In this document: in pieces, positions 28,127 to 38,856 of the stretch
Layout of the letters: every line of letters starts with the position of its first letter
Position numbering within the stretch: position 1 is the stretch's first letter
Assembly: GCF_000734965.1 (NCBI RefSeq)
Contig: NZ_JMTB01000044.1
Location: 1 to 64,000, forward strand
Length of the DNA stretch: 64,000 nucleotides
Direction: 5' to 3'
Source: Trabulsiella guamensis ATCC 49490
GTDB taxonomy: Bacteria; Pseudomonadota; Gammaproteobacteria; Enterobacterales; Enterobacteriaceae
Position numbers and translations under genes: made by a program
The notes under the pieces: model-generated
The model's input: only the letters and a program-made list of their open reading frames with translations
Databases searched by the model: none
What the model was told of the DNA's origin: nothing

Positions 28127-29104
28127 GTGACCAAAACGAATCTGATTACCGGCTTCCTTGGTAGTGGAAAAACGACGTCGATCCTGCATCTTCTGACACA
28201 CAAGCCCGCTGATGAAAAGTGGGCCGTGCTGGTTAACGAATTTGGTGAAGTGGGCATCGACGGCGCGCTGCTGGCAGACAGCGGCGCGTTGCTGAAGGAA
28301 ATTCCCGGCGGATGCATGTGCTGTGTGAATGGTTTGCCGATGCAGGTAGGGCTGAACACCCTGCTGCGGCAAGGTAAGCCCGACCGACTGTTGATCGAAC
28401 CGACCGGGCTGGGTCATCCAAAACAGATCCTCGACATCCTGACCGCGCCAGTCTACGAACCGTGGATCGATCTGCGCGCCACGTTGTGCGTGCTTGATCC
28501 CCGTCAGTTGCTGGACGACAAAGTGCTGAACAATCATAACTTCCGCGATCAACTTGCCGCCGCAGATATCATAATTGCCAATAAGCAGGATCGTGAGACG
28601 CCGGAAAGCCAGCAGGCGCTGGCAAGCTGGTGGGCGCAGAACGGTGAGGGTCGTGAATTACACCATGTCACCCAGGGCGCGATATCACTTCCTTTACTGG
28701 ACGCACCACGCAAAAATCTGGCGTCGTTGCCGGAAAGCGCTGAACATTCCCATTCGCATGCCTCCACCAAAGGGCTGGCAGCGCTGAGCCTTCCGGAGCA
28801 TCAACGCTGGCGTCGCAGCACTAACAGCGGCCAGGGCTATCACGCCTGCGGCTGGATTTTCGACGCAGACACCCGATTCGAAACCATCGGTTTGCTGGAA
28901 TGGGCGCGGCTCGCGCCAGTGACCCGCGTGAAGGGCGTGCTGCGCATCCCGGAAGGGCTGGTACGTATTAATCGCCAGGGGCTGGATCTGCATATTGAAA
29001 CACAGAATGTCGCGCCACCGGACAGCCGCATTGAATTAATCAATGACGCTGACGTCGACTGGAATTCATTACAGGCGGCTCTGTTGAAGCTTCGTTTAGA
29101 TTAG
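28127..29104 (+). CDS. yeiR: Zinc-binding COG0523 GTPase YeiR
   Basis: YeiR is a G3E-family metal-chaperone GTPase. The 325-aa product, read from a GTG start (VTKTNLITGF), has Walker A GFLGSGKTTS, the COG0523 hallmark GGCMCC (metal-binding Cys), a base-recognition NKQD, and a His cluster HSHSHAS in the middle linker. E. coli YeiR binds zinc and hydrolyses GTP. The GTG at 28127 with TGGAG upstream matches the start of the E. coli protein; an in-frame ATG at 28085 would add 14 unconserved residues. It is followed by lpxT after 43 bp. Confidence 0.92.
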   Translation: MTKTNLITGFLGSGKTTSILHLLTHKPADEKWAVLVNEFGEVGIDGALLADSGALLKEIPGGCMCCVNGLPMQVGLNTLLRQGKPDRLLIEPTGLGHPKQILDILTAPVYEPWIDLRATLCVLDPRQLLDDKVLNNHNFRDQLAAADIIIANKQDRETPESQQALASWWAQNGEGRELHHVTQGAISLPLLDAPRKNLASLPESAEHSHSHASTKGLAALSLPEHQRWRRSTNSGQGYHACGWIFDADTRFETIGLLEWARLAPVTRVKGVLRIPEGLVRINRQGLDLHIETQNVAPPDSRIELINDADVDWNSLQAALLKLRLD

Positions 29105-29147
29105 CACCGCTATGGTTGCCACCATTATTAATGCCAATGATACAACG

Positions 29148-29861
29148 ATGAAAACCCGAATTTCCCTTAATATTCTGCTGAGTGCTGCCGGTGTGGCGCT
29201 TTTTTTGTCCTGGTATTTGCCTGTCAATCACGGCTACTGGTCTGTGCTTGATTCCGCAATTTTCCACTTTTTTAACCACGGTCTGGGCGAAAGCCGCGCT
29301 TATGTCTGGTTTCTGGCGATCACCAACAACCGCGCCTTTGATGCCTGTTCGTTGCTGGCAATGGGTTGCCTGATGCTGAGTTTCTGGCGCAAGGCTGATG
29401 ACGCCGGGCGTCGCCGCATTGTGATCATCGGCCTGACCATGTTGCTGGCGGCGGTAGTCATTAACCAGCTGGCGCAACATCTGATGCCGGTGAAGCGCGC
29501 CAGTCCGACGCTCTATTTCACTGATATCTACCGGGTTAAGGATCTGCTGCATATTCCGACGAAAGACGCGTCCAAAGACAGTTTCCCCGGTGATCATGGC
29601 ATGATGCTGCTCATTTTTGCCGGATTTATGTGGCGATATTTCGGCACAAAAGCGTTTGTGATTTCCCTTATTATCGTGGTGGTTTTTGCCTTCCCCCGTC
29701 TGATGATTGGCGCACACTGGTTTACCGATATTGCGGTAGGTTCTCTGACCGCAGTGCTGATTGGATTGCCATGGGTGTTAATGACACCGCTCAGCGATAA
29801 GGTTATTCATCTGTTTGACAGATATCTTCCGCCTGTAAAGAAACAAAAAATAAACAATTAA
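29148..29861 (+). CDS. lpxT: Lipid A 1-diphosphate synthase LpxT
   Basis: LpxT transfers phosphate from undecaprenyl pyrophosphate to lipid A in the periplasmic face of the inner membrane, making lipid A 1-diphosphate and recycling the lipid carrier. The protein has PAP2 phosphatase motifs VKRASPT, SFPGDHG and IGAHWFTD, plus about six membrane segments. Starting at MKTRISLN gives 237 aa, the E. coli length; ATG at 29112 would add 12 residues. It lies 43 bp downstream of yeiR, same strand, so co-transcription is possible. Confidence 0.93.
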   Translation: MKTRISLNILLSAAGVALFLSWYLPVNHGYWSVLDSAIFHFFNHGLGESRAYVWFLAITNNRAFDACSLLAMGCLMLSFWRKADDAGRRRIVIIGLTMLLAAVVINQLAQHLMPVKRASPTLYFTDIYRVKDLLHIPTKDASKDSFPGDHGMMLLIFAGFMWRYFGTKAFVISLIIVVVFAFPRLMIGAHWFTDIAVGSLTAVLIGLPWVLMTPLSDKVIHLFDRYLPPVKKQKINN

Positions 29862-29884
29862 GCGAAACTAATTAACATCCAATA

Positions 29885-29908
29885 TCAGGGATCACAATTG
29901 ATCCCTGA
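29885..29908. terminator. Hairpin after lpxT, possible terminator
   Basis: TCAGGGATCA and TGATCCCTGA are perfect 10-bp arms around CAAT, 23 bases after the lpxT stop. The T-run TTTTTTT begins only at about 29921, 12 bases further on, so it is a suboptimal intrinsic terminator. Confidence 0.55.
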
Positions 29909-30279
29909 ATATAAATGATGTTTTTTTATTCAACTTCGTCCGCTTCCCGTCACACTAAAGTCTCTTATAAATGAATCAATTGGCTAATTAAGCAGCAAAA
30001 ATAGCGCTATTTCTCGCTATGCCATTTTGTCACTTTCTGTATCACTTTTTCTTATAAAAAATGAGACAAAACCGCTCGCAATGCCAACCTCGATCGGGTA
30101 ACCTCAATCTCGTTTTGCCGTGCAGACGTTAATTATTCGCTATGTGAATAATTTTGTGCGTCAGTCCACAGTTTTGCGGATTCTTAATTGTCTCATTGTC
30201 TGGCGGTATTTAGTCTCGGTACGTTTGGCATTTTTTATAACGATTTCTTCGTTAAGGACTTCAAGGGAAAATAAACGAA
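29909..30279. other. Intergenic region upstream of mepS
   Basis: This 371-bp AT-rich stretch contains no convincing open frame. It must hold the mepS promoter and probably a long 5' leader; mepS expression depends on sequence upstream of the ATG. GACTTCAAGGGAAAATAAACGA precedes the start and includes the ribosome-binding site AAGGGA. No known small-RNA gene was recognised. Confidence 0.6.
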
Positions 30280-30849
30280 ATGGTCAAATCTCAACCGATT
30301 TTGAGATATGTTCTGCGGGCGATTCCCGCGGTTGCAGTCGCGGTTCTGCTTTCTGCATGTAGCTCAACAAATACCGCTAAGAATATGCATCCTGAGACGC
30401 GTGTTGTGGGTATGGAAGATCCCTCTTCACTGCAAGCCTCTCAGGATGAATTTGAATCCATGGTGCGTAACCTCGACGTTAAATCGCGTCTGATGGATCA
30501 ATATGCCAGCTGGAAAGGCGTTCGTTACCGTCTGGGTGGCGATACCAAACGCGGCATCGACTGCTCTGCGTTTGTTCAGCGCACGTTCCGTGAACAGTTT
30601 GGTTTAGAGCTGCCTCGCTCTACCTGGGAACAACAGGAAACCGGTAAGTCCATTAAGCGTGGTCAACTGCGCACTGGCGATCTCGTTCTGTTCCGCGCCG
30701 GGTCAACTGGCCGTCATGTGGGGATCTACATTGGCAATAATCAGTTCGTCCATGCGTCTACCAGCAGCGGCGTAACGATTTCCAGCATGAATGAACCATA
30801 CTGGAATAAGCGCTACAACGAAGCGCGTCGCGTACTGAGCCGCTCGTAA
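30280..30849 (+). CDS. mepS: Murein DD-endopeptidase MepS (Spr)
   Basis: MepS is an outer-membrane lipoprotein that cuts meso-DAP-D-Ala cross-links so new murein strands can be inserted. Its level is set by NlpI-Prc proteolysis. The 189-aa precursor has lipobox LLSAC (Cys27) and an NlpC/P60 papain-like domain. The catalytic Cys is C95 in GIDCSAF, with His in GRHVGIYIG and a third His in FVHAS. A terminator follows. Confidence 0.97.
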   Translation: MVKSQPILRYVLRAIPAVAVAVLLSACSSTNTAKNMHPETRVVGMEDPSSLQASQDEFESMVRNLDVKSRLMDQYASWKGVRYRLGGDTKRGIDCSAFVQRTFREQFGLELPRSTWEQQETGKSIKRGQLRTGDLVLFRAGSTGRHVGIYIGNNQFVHASTSSGVTISSMNEPYWNKRYNEARRVLSRS

Positions 30850-30890
30850 TTTTTTCTGTTGTCGGTTACCCTTGGCCGACGGCAGAAATC

Positions 30891-30923
30891 AAAAAGAAGC
30901 ACTGCTGCGGCAGTGTTTTTTTT
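30891..30923 (+). terminator. Terminator after mepS
   Basis: CACTGC / GCAGTG stem (30900-30915) is followed by eight T residues on the + strand, 50 bp after the mepS stop. A second, imperfect stem (GTCGG/CCGAC) lies just upstream, at about 30860-30880. Confidence 0.85.
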
Positions 30924-31015
30924 GCGCTGATATGCACAGGCCCGGCAGTGACAGTCATTATACTCTGTTTAGCCGTTTGCCTTTTCTCTCCAGTCTTCAG
31001 GGATAATGTCCGTTT

Positions 31016-32578
31016 ATGCTTACTCGCTACTTTTCAGTCGGCCGAAAGATTGTGTTATTCAGCTTTCTGGCGGGGCTGCTGGCTGCTCTGCTGGCCGGGA
31101 GTATGCAGTACACGGTGATCCACCATAAACGGACCGAGCAGTTTGATTCAATAATCAAGAACCTGCATTCCTACCTGAATAACTATTTTAATGAGCTTCT
31201 GACTACCATCGATTACCTGCAGCCGCTCACCATGAGCCCCTGCAGCCAGATCCAGCAGGAGCTTACCGCCCGTGCGGCCTTCAGCGTCAACGTTCGCGCT
31301 TTTGTACTGGTCGTTGACAAACGCGCTCTCTGCTCGTCCGCAACGGGTGCCATGAACCTGCCGTTTGACAGCCTTTCCACTGATGTCAACCCTGATAAAG
31401 TGTCAGACATGCAACTGCTTTCCGGTACGCCGATGATGCCCTCCAGCCCGGCGTTCGCTATCTGGGTGCGCAACCCGCTGATGAAAAACCATGGCGTTTT
31501 TGCCTCTGTGAATGCCAACCTCACCCCGTTTTTGCTTTACTCGGCTAAGCAGAATAACTTTTCCGGCATCGCACTGGTGGTTCACAATCGCGCGCTGGCG
31601 ACATTTTCCAGTAAGCTTGTTGATCCGGCGACGCTCAACGTCAAGCCGGTGCGTATTGCGAAAATCGATAAGCTGCCGCTTCAGGTTTACCTTTATGGCA
31701 CCATGTGGAGCACACAGGATACGCAATATGCTGTGTTGCTGATGATCGTGGTCGGTCTGCTGACCGGATTGCTGTGCTTTTATATCCTCAGCATCGGCAA
31801 TCGCCCGGGGAAAGAGATCCTTACCGCGATTAAGCGCAATCAGTTTTATGTGGTTTACCAGCCAGTGGTTTCCAGCAGCGATATGAAAATTCGCGGTGCT
31901 GAAGTGCTGATGCGCTGGAAGCATCCGACGGCCGGAGAAATTCCCCCGGATGCGTTTATCAACTTTGCCGAAGCGCAAAATCTGATTGTGCCGCTGACGC
32001 AGCATCTGTTCGAACTGATCGCCCGCGACGCGCCGGCGTTGCAGAAAATTTTGCCACCGGGGGCAAAACTGGGGATCAACATCGCGCCTGGGCACTTGCA
32101 TACGCCGAGTTTTCAGAATGATATGCGCGCGTTGAGTGCCGCATTACCGCCGAATTATTTCCAGGTGGTGCTCGAAATTACCGAACGCGATACGCTTCAG
32201 CAAAAGGAGGCGATGAAAATCTTCGAGTGGTTGCACCACGAAGGGTTTGAAATTGCTATTGATGATTTCGGTACCGGACACAGCGCGCTGATTTACCTCG
32301 AGCGTTACGCCTTTGATTACCTGAAAATCGACCGTGGATTTATCAAGGCCATCGGCACCGAAACAGTGACCTCCCCGGTGCTGGATGCCGTGCTGACGCT
32401 GGCGAAACGACTGGATCTGGTCACGGTCGCCGAAGGCGTGGAGACACAGGAGCAGGCGGAGTGGCTGCGTGCTCACGGCGTGAATTTCCTGCAGGGATAC
32501 TGGATCAGCCGTCCGATAACGCTCGACCGCTTCCTTGCGGCCGGGAACGAACCTGCGAAATATTTCACAAGCGACTGA
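31016..32578 (+). CDS. pdeN: Cyclic-di-GMP phosphodiesterase PdeN (Rtn)
   Basis: This 520-aa inner-membrane protein (E. coli 518) has TM1 near residues 12-32. A periplasmic CSS-motif sensor domain follows, with Cys76 and Cys106-Ser-Ser, then TM2 near 240-262 and a cytoplasmic EAL domain. The EAL motif is EVLMRW, and the domain retains EITERD, IDDFGTGHS, LKIDRGFI, AEGVET and LQGYWISRP, so it should hydrolyse c-di-GMP to pGpG. In CSS proteins the periplasmic Cys pair is redox-controlled by DsbA/B. Monocistronic by appearance. Confidence 0.94.
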   Translation: MLTRYFSVGRKIVLFSFLAGLLAALLAGSMQYTVIHHKRTEQFDSIIKNLHSYLNNYFNELLTTIDYLQPLTMSPCSQIQQELTARAAFSVNVRAFVLVVDKRALCSSATGAMNLPFDSLSTDVNPDKVSDMQLLSGTPMMPSSPAFAIWVRNPLMKNHGVFASVNANLTPFLLYSAKQNNFSGIALVVHNRALATFSSKLVDPATLNVKPVRIAKIDKLPLQVYLYGTMWSTQDTQYAVLLMIVVGLLTGLLCFYILSIGNRPGKEILTAIKRNQFYVVYQPVVSSSDMKIRGAEVLMRWKHPTAGEIPPDAFINFAEAQNLIVPLTQHLFELIARDAPALQKILPPGAKLGINIAPGHLHTPSFQNDMRALSAALPPNYFQVVLEITERDTLQQKEAMKIFEWLHHEGFEIAIDDFGTGHSALIYLERYAFDYLKIDRGFIKAIGTETVTSPVLDAVLTLAKRLDLVTVAEGVETQEQAEWLRAHGVNFLQGYWISRPITLDRFLAAGNEPAKYFTSD

Positions 32579-32648
32579 GTGTCACTTATTATTCAGGGAC
32601 AAGAGGTTAGTTCATGTTGAACGGCCCGCAAAAGGATGCTGTCCGGTT

Positions 32649-34454
32649 ATGATTCTACGTCTGAGTCTCATACTGATTGCTCTGTTCAGCCTGCAAGGTC
32701 AGGCGCAGACAATCAAAGAGAGCTATGCGTTTGCTGTTATCGGCGAACCTAAATATGCCGTTAATTTTAACCACTTTGATTACGTCAACCCGGCTGCGCC
32801 AAAAGGCGGTGCAGTGACGCTGTCAGAAATTGGCACCTTTGATAACTTCAACCGCTATGCCCTGCGAGGCAAAGCGGGCGTGCGTACCGAATCGCTGTAT
32901 GATTCCCTGTTTACCACCTCGGATGATGAACCCGGCAGTTACTATCCGCTCGTCGCAGAAACCACGCGTTATGCGGACAATTTCTCCTGGGCTGAAATCA
33001 CCCTGAACCCGAAAGCCCGTTATCATGACGGCTCACCCATCACCGCGAAAGACGTCGCGTTTACTTTTCAGAAGTTTATGACCGAGGGCGTGCCGCAGTT
33101 CCGTCTGTATTACAAAGGCACAACGGTCAAAGCCATCGCGCCGCTCACCGTACGCATTGAGATGGGCCAGCCTGGCAAAGAGAACATGCTCGGCCTGTTC
33201 ACCCTGCCGATCATGCCTGAGTCGTTCTGGCGTGATCACAAGCTCAGCGACCCGCTCGCCATGCCGCCGCTCGCCAGCGGCCCCTACCGCATCACCAACT
33301 GGAAAATGGGCCAGTACATCATCTATTCCCGGGTGAAGGATTACTGGGGTGCCAGCCTGCCTGTCAACCGTGGGCGCTGGAATTTCGACACCATCCGCTA
33401 CGACTATTACCTTGATGACAACGTGGCATTTGAAGCCTTTAAGGCTGGCGCGTTCGATATGCGCATCGAAGGCAGCGCCAAAAACTGGGCGACCCGTTAC
33501 ATCGGCAAAAACTTTGATAATCACAACATCGTCATGGACGCGCAAAAGAACACCTCGGCGCAGAATACCCGCTGGCTGGCGTTTAACGTTCAGCGCCCTG
33601 TCTTCAGCGATCGCAAAGTGCGCGAGGCGATTACGCTGGCGTTTGATTTCGAATGGATGAACAAAGCCCTGTTCTACTCAGCCTATAGTCGGGCGAACAG
33701 CTATTTCCAGAACACCGAATACGCGGCGCGCAATTACCCCGACGCCGATGAGCTCGTGCTGCTGGCGCCCATGAAGCCCGACCTGCCGCCGGAAGTGTTC
33801 ACCAGCATCTACCAGCCGCCCGTGTCGGACGGCGGCGGCTTTGACCGCGACAACCTGCTGAAAGCCAGCAAACTGCTTGATGAGGCGGGGTGGCCGCTAA
33901 AAGGTCAGCAGCGCATCAACGCGAAAACCGGTAAGCCGTTACGCTTTGAGCTGCTGCTGGGCTCCGGCGGCAATAATCAGTGGGTGCTTCCCTTCCAGCA
34001 CAGCCTCAGCCGTCTCGGTGTAACGCTTGAGATTCGCCAGGTGGATAACGCGCAGCTGAATAATCGTCTGCGCAGCCGCGACTACGATATGATGCCGGTA
34101 CTGTGGCAGGCGGCACCGTGGCCGAGTTCCGATCTGCAAATCGCCTGGGCTTCGCAGTATGTCGATTCCACCTACAACGCTCCGGGCGTTAAAAATCCGG
34201 TGATCGATAAACTCATCGCTGAGATCATCCGCTGGCAGGGAAACAAAGAGAAACTCCTGCCCCTCGGACGCGCGCTGGACCGTGTCCTCACATGGAATTA
34301 CTATCAGTTACCCATGTGGTACATGGCAGAAGATCGCATCGCTTACTGGGATAAGTTTTCCCACCCGGTCATGCGCCCCGTTTATTCGCTCGGCTTTGAT
34401 ACCTGGTGGTATGACGTTAATAAAGCCGCGAAACTGCCTGCAGACAGACGTTAA
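32649..34454 (+). CDS. yejA: Oligopeptide ABC transporter substrate-binding protein YejA
   Basis: YejA is the periplasmic solute-binding protein of the YejABEF peptide importer, whose E. coli version takes up microcin C. The 601-aa protein (E. coli 604) starts at [20 protein letters not shown], a clear signal peptide, and is an SBP family 5 member with [27 protein letters not shown] and [10 protein letters not shown]. The open frame extends 38 codons upstream without conserved residues, so the ATG at 32649 is chosen even though its ribosome-binding site is weak. First gene of the operon. Confidence 0.95.
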   Translation: MILRLSLILIALFSLQGQAQTIKESYAFAVIGEPKYAVNFNHFDYVNPAAPKGGAVTLSEIGTFDNFNRYALRGKAGVRTESLYDSLFTTSDDEPGSYYPLVAETTRYADNFSWAEITLNPKARYHDGSPITAKDVAFTFQKFMTEGVPQFRLYYKGTTVKAIAPLTVRIEMGQPGKENMLGLFTLPIMPESFWRDHKLSDPLAMPPLASGPYRITNWKMGQYIIYSRVKDYWGASLPVNRGRWNFDTIRYDYYLDDNVAFEAFKAGAFDMRIEGSAKNWATRYIGKNFDNHNIVMDAQKNTSAQNTRWLAFNVQRPVFSDRKVREAITLAFDFEWMNKALFYSAYSRANSYFQNTEYAARNYPDADELVLLAPMKPDLPPEVFTSIYQPPVSDGGGFDRDNLLKASKLLDEAGWPLKGQQRINAKTGKPLRFELLLGSGGNNQWVLPFQHSLSRLGVTLEIRQVDNAQLNNRLRSRDYDMMPVLWQAAPWPSSDLQIAWASQYVDSTYNAPGVKNPVIDKLIAEIIRWQGNKEKLLPLGRALDRVLTWNYYQLPMWYMAEDRIAYWDKFSHPVMRPVYSLGFDTWWYDVNKAAKLPADRR

Positions 34455-34462
34455 GGAACCCT

Positions 34463-35557
34463 ATGGGCGCGTACCTGATCCGCCGATTATTACTGGTGAT
34501 CCCGACCCTGTGGGCGATCATCACCATTAACTTTTTTATCGTGCAAATTGCGCCTGGCGGCCCGGTTGACCAGGCGATTGCGGCGATTCAGTTCGGCGAT
34601 CGCAGTGCCCTGCCTGGTGCGGGTGGCGAAGGGATGGGCGCCACGCATGCGCGCACCGGCGTCGGCAATATCAGCGACGGTCAGTATCGCGGTGCGCGGG
34701 GGCTGGATCCGGAAGTCATTGCTGAAATCACGCACCGTTACGGCTTCGATAAACCCATTCATGAACGCTATTTTAAGATGCTGGGCGAATATCTGCGTTT
34801 TGACTTCGGCAACAGTCTCTTTCGCAGCGCCTCGGTATTACAACTGGTGAAAGACAGCCTGCCGGTCTCCATCTCGCTCGGGATCTGGAGCACGCTGATC
34901 ATCTATCTGGTTTCGATTCCTCTCGGCATTCGTAAGGCGGTGCAAAACGGCAGCCGTTTCGACATCTGGAGCAGCGCGTTTATCATCATCGGCTACGCCA
35001 TCCCGGCATTCCTGTTTGCTATTTTACTGATCGTCTTTTTCGCAGGCGGTAGTTATTACGATCTCTTCCCCCTGCGCGGACTGACCTCCGCCAGTTTCGA
35101 CGCCCTGCCGTGGTATAAACAGATTACCGATTACCTCTGGCACATCACCCTGCCGGTGCTGGCGACAGTGATTGGCGGCTTTGCGGCGCTAACCATGCTG
35201 ACCAAAAACTCGTTCCTTGATGAGATCCGCAAGCAGTACGTGGTCACCGCGCGCGCCAAAGGGGTGAGCGAACATAACATTCTGTGGAAGCACATTTTCC
35301 GTAACGCGATGCTACTGGTGATCGCCGGTTTTCCTGCCACCTTCATCAGCATGTTCTTTACCGGTTCGCTGCTGATTGAGGTGATGTTCTCCCTCAACGG
35401 CCTGGGGCTGTTGGGTTACGAGGCCACCCTCTCCCGCGATTACCCGGTAATGTTTGGCACGCTTTACATCTTCACCCTGATTGGTCTGCTGCTGAATATC
35501 ATCAGTGATATCAGCTATACGCTGGTGGATCCACGCATTGATTTTGAGGGCCGCTGA
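34463..35557 (+). CDS. yejB: Oligopeptide ABC transporter permease YejB
   Basis: YejB is an inner-membrane DppB/OppB-like permease subunit. The 364-aa protein has an N-terminal TM helix ([20 protein letters not shown]), an insertion of about 60 residues rich in Gly after it, five further TM segments and the EAA loop [21 protein letters not shown] that contacts the ATPase. It begins 8 bp after yejA, with AAGGAA upstream, and its stop overlaps the yejE start by one base. Confidence 0.95.
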   Translation: MGAYLIRRLLLVIPTLWAIITINFFIVQIAPGGPVDQAIAAIQFGDRSALPGAGGEGMGATHARTGVGNISDGQYRGARGLDPEVIAEITHRYGFDKPIHERYFKMLGEYLRFDFGNSLFRSASVLQLVKDSLPVSISLGIWSTLIIYLVSIPLGIRKAVQNGSRFDIWSSAFIIIGYAIPAFLFAILLIVFFAGGSYYDLFPLRGLTSASFDALPWYKQITDYLWHITLPVLATVIGGFAALTMLTKNSFLDEIRKQYVVTARAKGVSEHNILWKHIFRNAMLLVIAGFPATFISMFFTGSLLIEVMFSLNGLGLLGYEATLSRDYPVMFGTLYIFTLIGLLLNIISDISYTLVDPRIDFEGR

Positions 35558-36582
35558 TGCCGCGATTAAGTCCCGTCAACCAGGCCCGCTGGGCGCGCTT
35601 TCGCCATAACCGTCGCGGTTACTGGTCTTTGTGGCTGTTTCTCATTCTGTTTACCTGCAGCCTGTTTTCCGAACTGCTGGCGAACGACAAGCCATTGCTG
35701 GTGCAGTATCGCGGCAGTTTGTACGTGCCCTTTCTGAAGGACTACACCGAACAGCAGTTCGGTGGTGTCTTTACAACCAGCGCTGATTATCAGGATCCCT
35801 GGCTGCAAAAACAGCTGGAAGATAACGGCTGGGTACTCTGGCCGCCCGTTCGCTTTGGCGCCACCAGCATTAATTTCGCCACCGATCGCCCCTTCCCTTC
35901 CCCGCCCTCGGCGACCAACTGGCTGGGTACTGATGCCAACGGCGGCGACGTGCTGGCGCGTATTCTCTATGGTACCCGCATCTCCGTGCTGTTCGGCCTG
36001 ATGCTGACGCTATGCTCCAGCGTCATGGGCGTGCTGGCGGGTGCGTTGCAGGGGTATTACGGCGGAAAAATTGATCTCTGGGGTCAGCGTTTTATCGAAG
36101 TGTGGTCCGGCATGCCGACGTTGTTTTTAATCATCCTGCTGTCGAGCGTGGTACAGCCCAATTTCTGGTGGCTGCTCGCCATTACCGTGCTGTTTGGCTG
36201 GATGGCGCTGGTGGGCGTGGTGCGCGCTGAATTCCTGCGTACGCGAAACTTCGACTATATTCGCGCCGCGCAGGCGCTGGGGGTGAGTGACCGCGGCATT
36301 ATCTTCCGCCATATGCTGCCTAACGCGATGGTCGCGACGCTCACCTTTCTGCCGTTTATTCTTTGCAGCTCTATCACCACGCTGACGTCACTTGATTTCC
36401 TCGGCTTCGGGCTGCCGCTTGGCTCGCCGTCGCTGGGCGAACTGCTGTTGCAGGGGAAGAATAACCTGCAGGCGCCGTGGCTCGGCATTACCGCGTTTCT
36501 GTCAGTGGCCGTGCTGTTGTCGCTGCTGATTTTTATTGGCGAAGCCGTGCGCGATGCCTTCGATCCCAATAAGGCGGTGTAA
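35557..36582 (+). CDS. yejE: Oligopeptide ABC transporter permease YejE
   Basis: YejE is the second inner-membrane permease subunit (DppC/OppC-like). The 341-aa protein has an N-terminal TM near residue 20, a periplasmic loop of about 90 residues, five further TM segments and the EAA motif RAAQALGVSDRGIIFRHMLP. The ATG overlaps the yejB stop (TGATG). One base separates it from yejF. Confidence 0.95.
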   Translation: MPRLSPVNQARWARFRHNRRGYWSLWLFLILFTCSLFSELLANDKPLLVQYRGSLYVPFLKDYTEQQFGGVFTTSADYQDPWLQKQLEDNGWVLWPPVRFGATSINFATDRPFPSPPSATNWLGTDANGGDVLARILYGTRISVLFGLMLTLCSSVMGVLAGALQGYYGGKIDLWGQRFIEVWSGMPTLFLIILLSSVVQPNFWWLLAITVLFGWMALVGVVRAEFLRTRNFDYIRAAQALGVSDRGIIFRHMLPNAMVATLTFLPFILCSSITTLTSLDFLGFGLPLGSPSLGELLLQGKNNLQAPWLGITAFLSVAVLLSLLIFIGEAVRDAFDPNKAV

Positions 36583-36583
36583 G

Positions 36584-38173
36584 ATGACCTCTCCCTTACT
36601 GACCATCGACAATCTCTCCATCGCATTTACCGATCGCGGTGAAAGCCGTACGGTGGTGAGCGATCTGTCGTTGCAGGTCAACGCGGGCGAAACCCTGGCA
36701 CTGGTAGGAGAGTCCGGTTCCGGAAAGAGCGTGTCTGCCCTTTCGGTGCTGCGACTGCTCCCATCCCCCCCGGTCAGTTATCCGGGCGGAGATATCCGCT
36801 TTCATGGTCAGTCTTTGTTGCATGCCGATGAACGGACCCTGCGGGGCATTCGTGGCAACCGCATCGCCATGATTTTCCAGGAACCAATGGTCTCGCTGAA
36901 TCCGCTGCATACGCTGGAAAAACAGCTGTACGAAGTGCTGTCGTTGCACCGCGGCATGCGCAAAGAAGCTGCGCGGGCGGAAATCCTCGACTGCCTCGAT
37001 CGCGTTGGGATCCGTAATGCGCCGAAGCGACTGGTGGATTATCCGCATCAGCTTTCCGGCGGCGAACGTCAACGCGTGATGATTGCCATGGCGTTACTGA
37101 CGCGACCGGAACTCCTGATCGCCGACGAACCTACCACCGCGCTTGACGTCTCCGTACAGGCGCAAATCCTGCAACTGCTGCGCGAACTGCGTGACGAGTT
37201 GAACATGGGGCTGCTGTTTATCACCCACAACCTGAGCATCGTGCGCAGGCTGGCTGATAACGTGGCGGTAATGCAGAACGGTCGTTGTGTGGAGCAAAAC
37301 AGCGCCAGCGCGCTCTTTTCCGCCCCTGTTCACCCTTACACCTGCAAACTTATCGACAGTGAACCATCCGGTGATCCTGTCCCGCTCAACGAACACGCCG
37401 AACCGCTGCTGCAGATTGAAAAACTGAGCGTGGCGTTTCCGGTGCGAAAAGGCGTACTGCGCCGCGTCGTGGACAGCAATCGCGTAGTAAAAGAGATCAG
37501 CTTTTCACTGCGCCCGGGGGAAACGCTGGGGCTGGTCGGCGAATCCGGCTCCGGGAAAAGCACCACCGGGCTGGCGTTACTGCGGCTGATTGCCTCGGAA
37601 GGCTCGATTGTTTTTGACGGGCAGGCGCTACAGGGGCGCAACCGCAAACAGATGTTGCCGTTGCGTCATCGTATTCAGGTGGTGTTTCAGGATCCAAACT
37701 CGTCTCTGAACCCGCGTCTTAACGTCCTGCAGATTATCGAAGAAGGATTGCGCGTGCACCAGCCCGCGCTCACGCCGGCGCAGCGTGAAGAAGAAGTGAT
37801 CCGCGTGATGCAAGAGGTCGGACTTGATCCGCAAACCCGTCAGCGTTACCCGGCGGCGTTTTCCGGTGGTCAGCGCCAGCGCATTGCGATTGCCCGCGCA
37901 CTGATCCTCAAACCAGAACTGATTGTACTGGATGAACCGACCTCATCGCTGGACAGAACCGTGCAGGCGCAAATCCTCGCGCTGCTCAAGGCATTACAGG
38001 AGAAACATCGCCTGGCTTACATTTTCATCAGCCACGATCTCCATGTGGTTCGATCGCTGTGTCATCAGGTGATTGTGTTGCGTCAGGGGGAAGTTGTGGA
38101 GCAAGGAGAGTGTCAGCGCGTCTTTGCCGCACCGCAGCAGGAGTATACCCGTCAGCTACTGTCGTTGAGCTGA
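36584..38173 (+). CDS. yejF: Oligopeptide ABC transporter ATP-binding protein YejF
   Basis: YejF powers the YejABEF importer. The 529-aa protein fuses two ATP-binding domains. The first has [21 protein letters not shown] and a Walker B ending [12 protein letters not shown]. The second, from about residue 265, has [21 protein letters not shown] and [12 protein letters not shown]. The start at [10 protein letters not shown] lies one base after the yejE stop. It converges with yejG, 3 bp away, with no terminator between them. Confidence 0.95.
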   Translation: MTSPLLTIDNLSIAFTDRGESRTVVSDLSLQVNAGETLALVGESGSGKSVSALSVLRLLPSPPVSYPGGDIRFHGQSLLHADERTLRGIRGNRIAMIFQEPMVSLNPLHTLEKQLYEVLSLHRGMRKEAARAEILDCLDRVGIRNAPKRLVDYPHQLSGGERQRVMIAMALLTRPELLIADEPTTALDVSVQAQILQLLRELRDELNMGLLFITHNLSIVRRLADNVAVMQNGRCVEQNSASALFSAPVHPYTCKLIDSEPSGDPVPLNEHAEPLLQIEKLSVAFPVRKGVLRRVVDSNRVVKEISFSLRPGETLGLVGESGSGKSTTGLALLRLIASEGSIVFDGQALQGRNRKQMLPLRHRIQVVFQDPNSSLNPRLNVLQIIEEGLRVHQPALTPAQREEEVIRVMQEVGLDPQTRQRYPAAFSGGQRQRIAIARALILKPELIVLDEPTSSLDRTVQAQILALLKALQEKHRLAYIFISHDLHVVRSLCHQVIVLRQGEVVEQGECQRVFAAPQQEYTRQLLSLS

Positions 38174-38176
38174 CGG

Positions 38177-38521
38177 TCAGAAAGGATTATTACCGGAAAA
38201 CGGCTCTGCAATCGCCACGCCGAAATTTTTCAGGCGGCAGGTCGCGGCGTACTCGTCCTGACAGTTCACGAAAAGGCAGGGTTCCCCTTCGCATTCCAGT
38301 ACGGAACAGGCCACTTCAATATCCGTTAATGCCTGACTGAGTTTATGCATCACTGGCCAGGCTTTTTCGCCATCCGGACTCAGCAGTTTAAGGCCAACAA
38401 GGCTGTTATCGCTCAGCGGGCCGTTTTGCGGAATCGGTTCAACTCTTGAACCTGCAAAACCGGCAGACCAGCGATAGCTCTGCGGCAAGCGGTGAACGAT
38501 GGAAAGCTGCATGGTATTCAC
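38177..38521 (-). CDS. yejG: YejG family protein of unknown function
   Basis: The 114-aa cytoplasmic protein equals E. coli YejG in length and shares strings such as [28 protein letters not shown] and [15 protein letters not shown]. No catalytic motif is visible, and no function is established. It converges on yejF. Confidence 0.9.
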   Translation of the reverse strand: MNTMQLSIVHRLPQSYRWSAGFAGSRVEPIPQNGPLSDNSLVGLKLLSPDGEKAWPVMHKLSQALTDIEVACSVLECEGEPCLFVNCQDEYAATCRLKNFGVAIAEPFSGNNPF

Positions 38522-38820
38522 GATTTTTCCCCAGGAAAAAACAAAACTTCACAATAATTTCACATTTATATTAACACATCGTTGACAGATCGTCCTGCAA
38601 ACCACGCGGAAAACGTTTACATCTGCACCTGGCAAGGTTTAACGATTTATTATCCTGCGTTTTACAAAACTGCTACGGATGCATTTCGCGCTATATGTAC
38701 CCGTTTCTGTGATCTAACACAACCTTTTTGTCTACATCGATGTGACTTTTTACATAAATTGATTTTACATAAAAGAAACATCCATCAGAACAACGAACAG
38801 AAACTCCGTTGATATGTGTC
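38522..38820. other. AT-rich intergenic region between yejG and bcr
   Basis: About 300 bp without a convincing gene. It must carry the yejG promoter near its left end. A partial LacI/PurR-type palindrome GGAAAACGTTTACA lies around 38608-38621. A 76-codon frame on the + strand (38582-38812) has no ribosome-binding site and no recognisable features, and is not called. Confidence 0.5.
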
Positions 38821-38844
38821 AAGAAAGGGGGCCAATTTACCCCC
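38821..38844 (-). terminator. Probable terminator of rsuA-bcr
   Basis: Read on the minus strand, GGGGG and CCCCC flank an 8-base loop and are followed by TTTCTT. It lies 12 bp past the bcr stop. The T-run is interrupted, so strength is uncertain. Confidence 0.6.
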
Positions 38845-38856
38845 ATAGAGGCAGGA

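Noticed and set aside
38607..38622. PurR-like box in the yejG-bcr spacer
   Set aside because: About 11 of 16 positions match and no purine-related gene follows. LacI-type half-sites of this quality occur by chance.
38582..38812. 76-codon + strand frame between yejG and bcr
   Set aside because: There is no ribosome-binding site, the composition is Cys/His/Phe-heavy as expected of AT-rich spacer, and there is no recognisable family.
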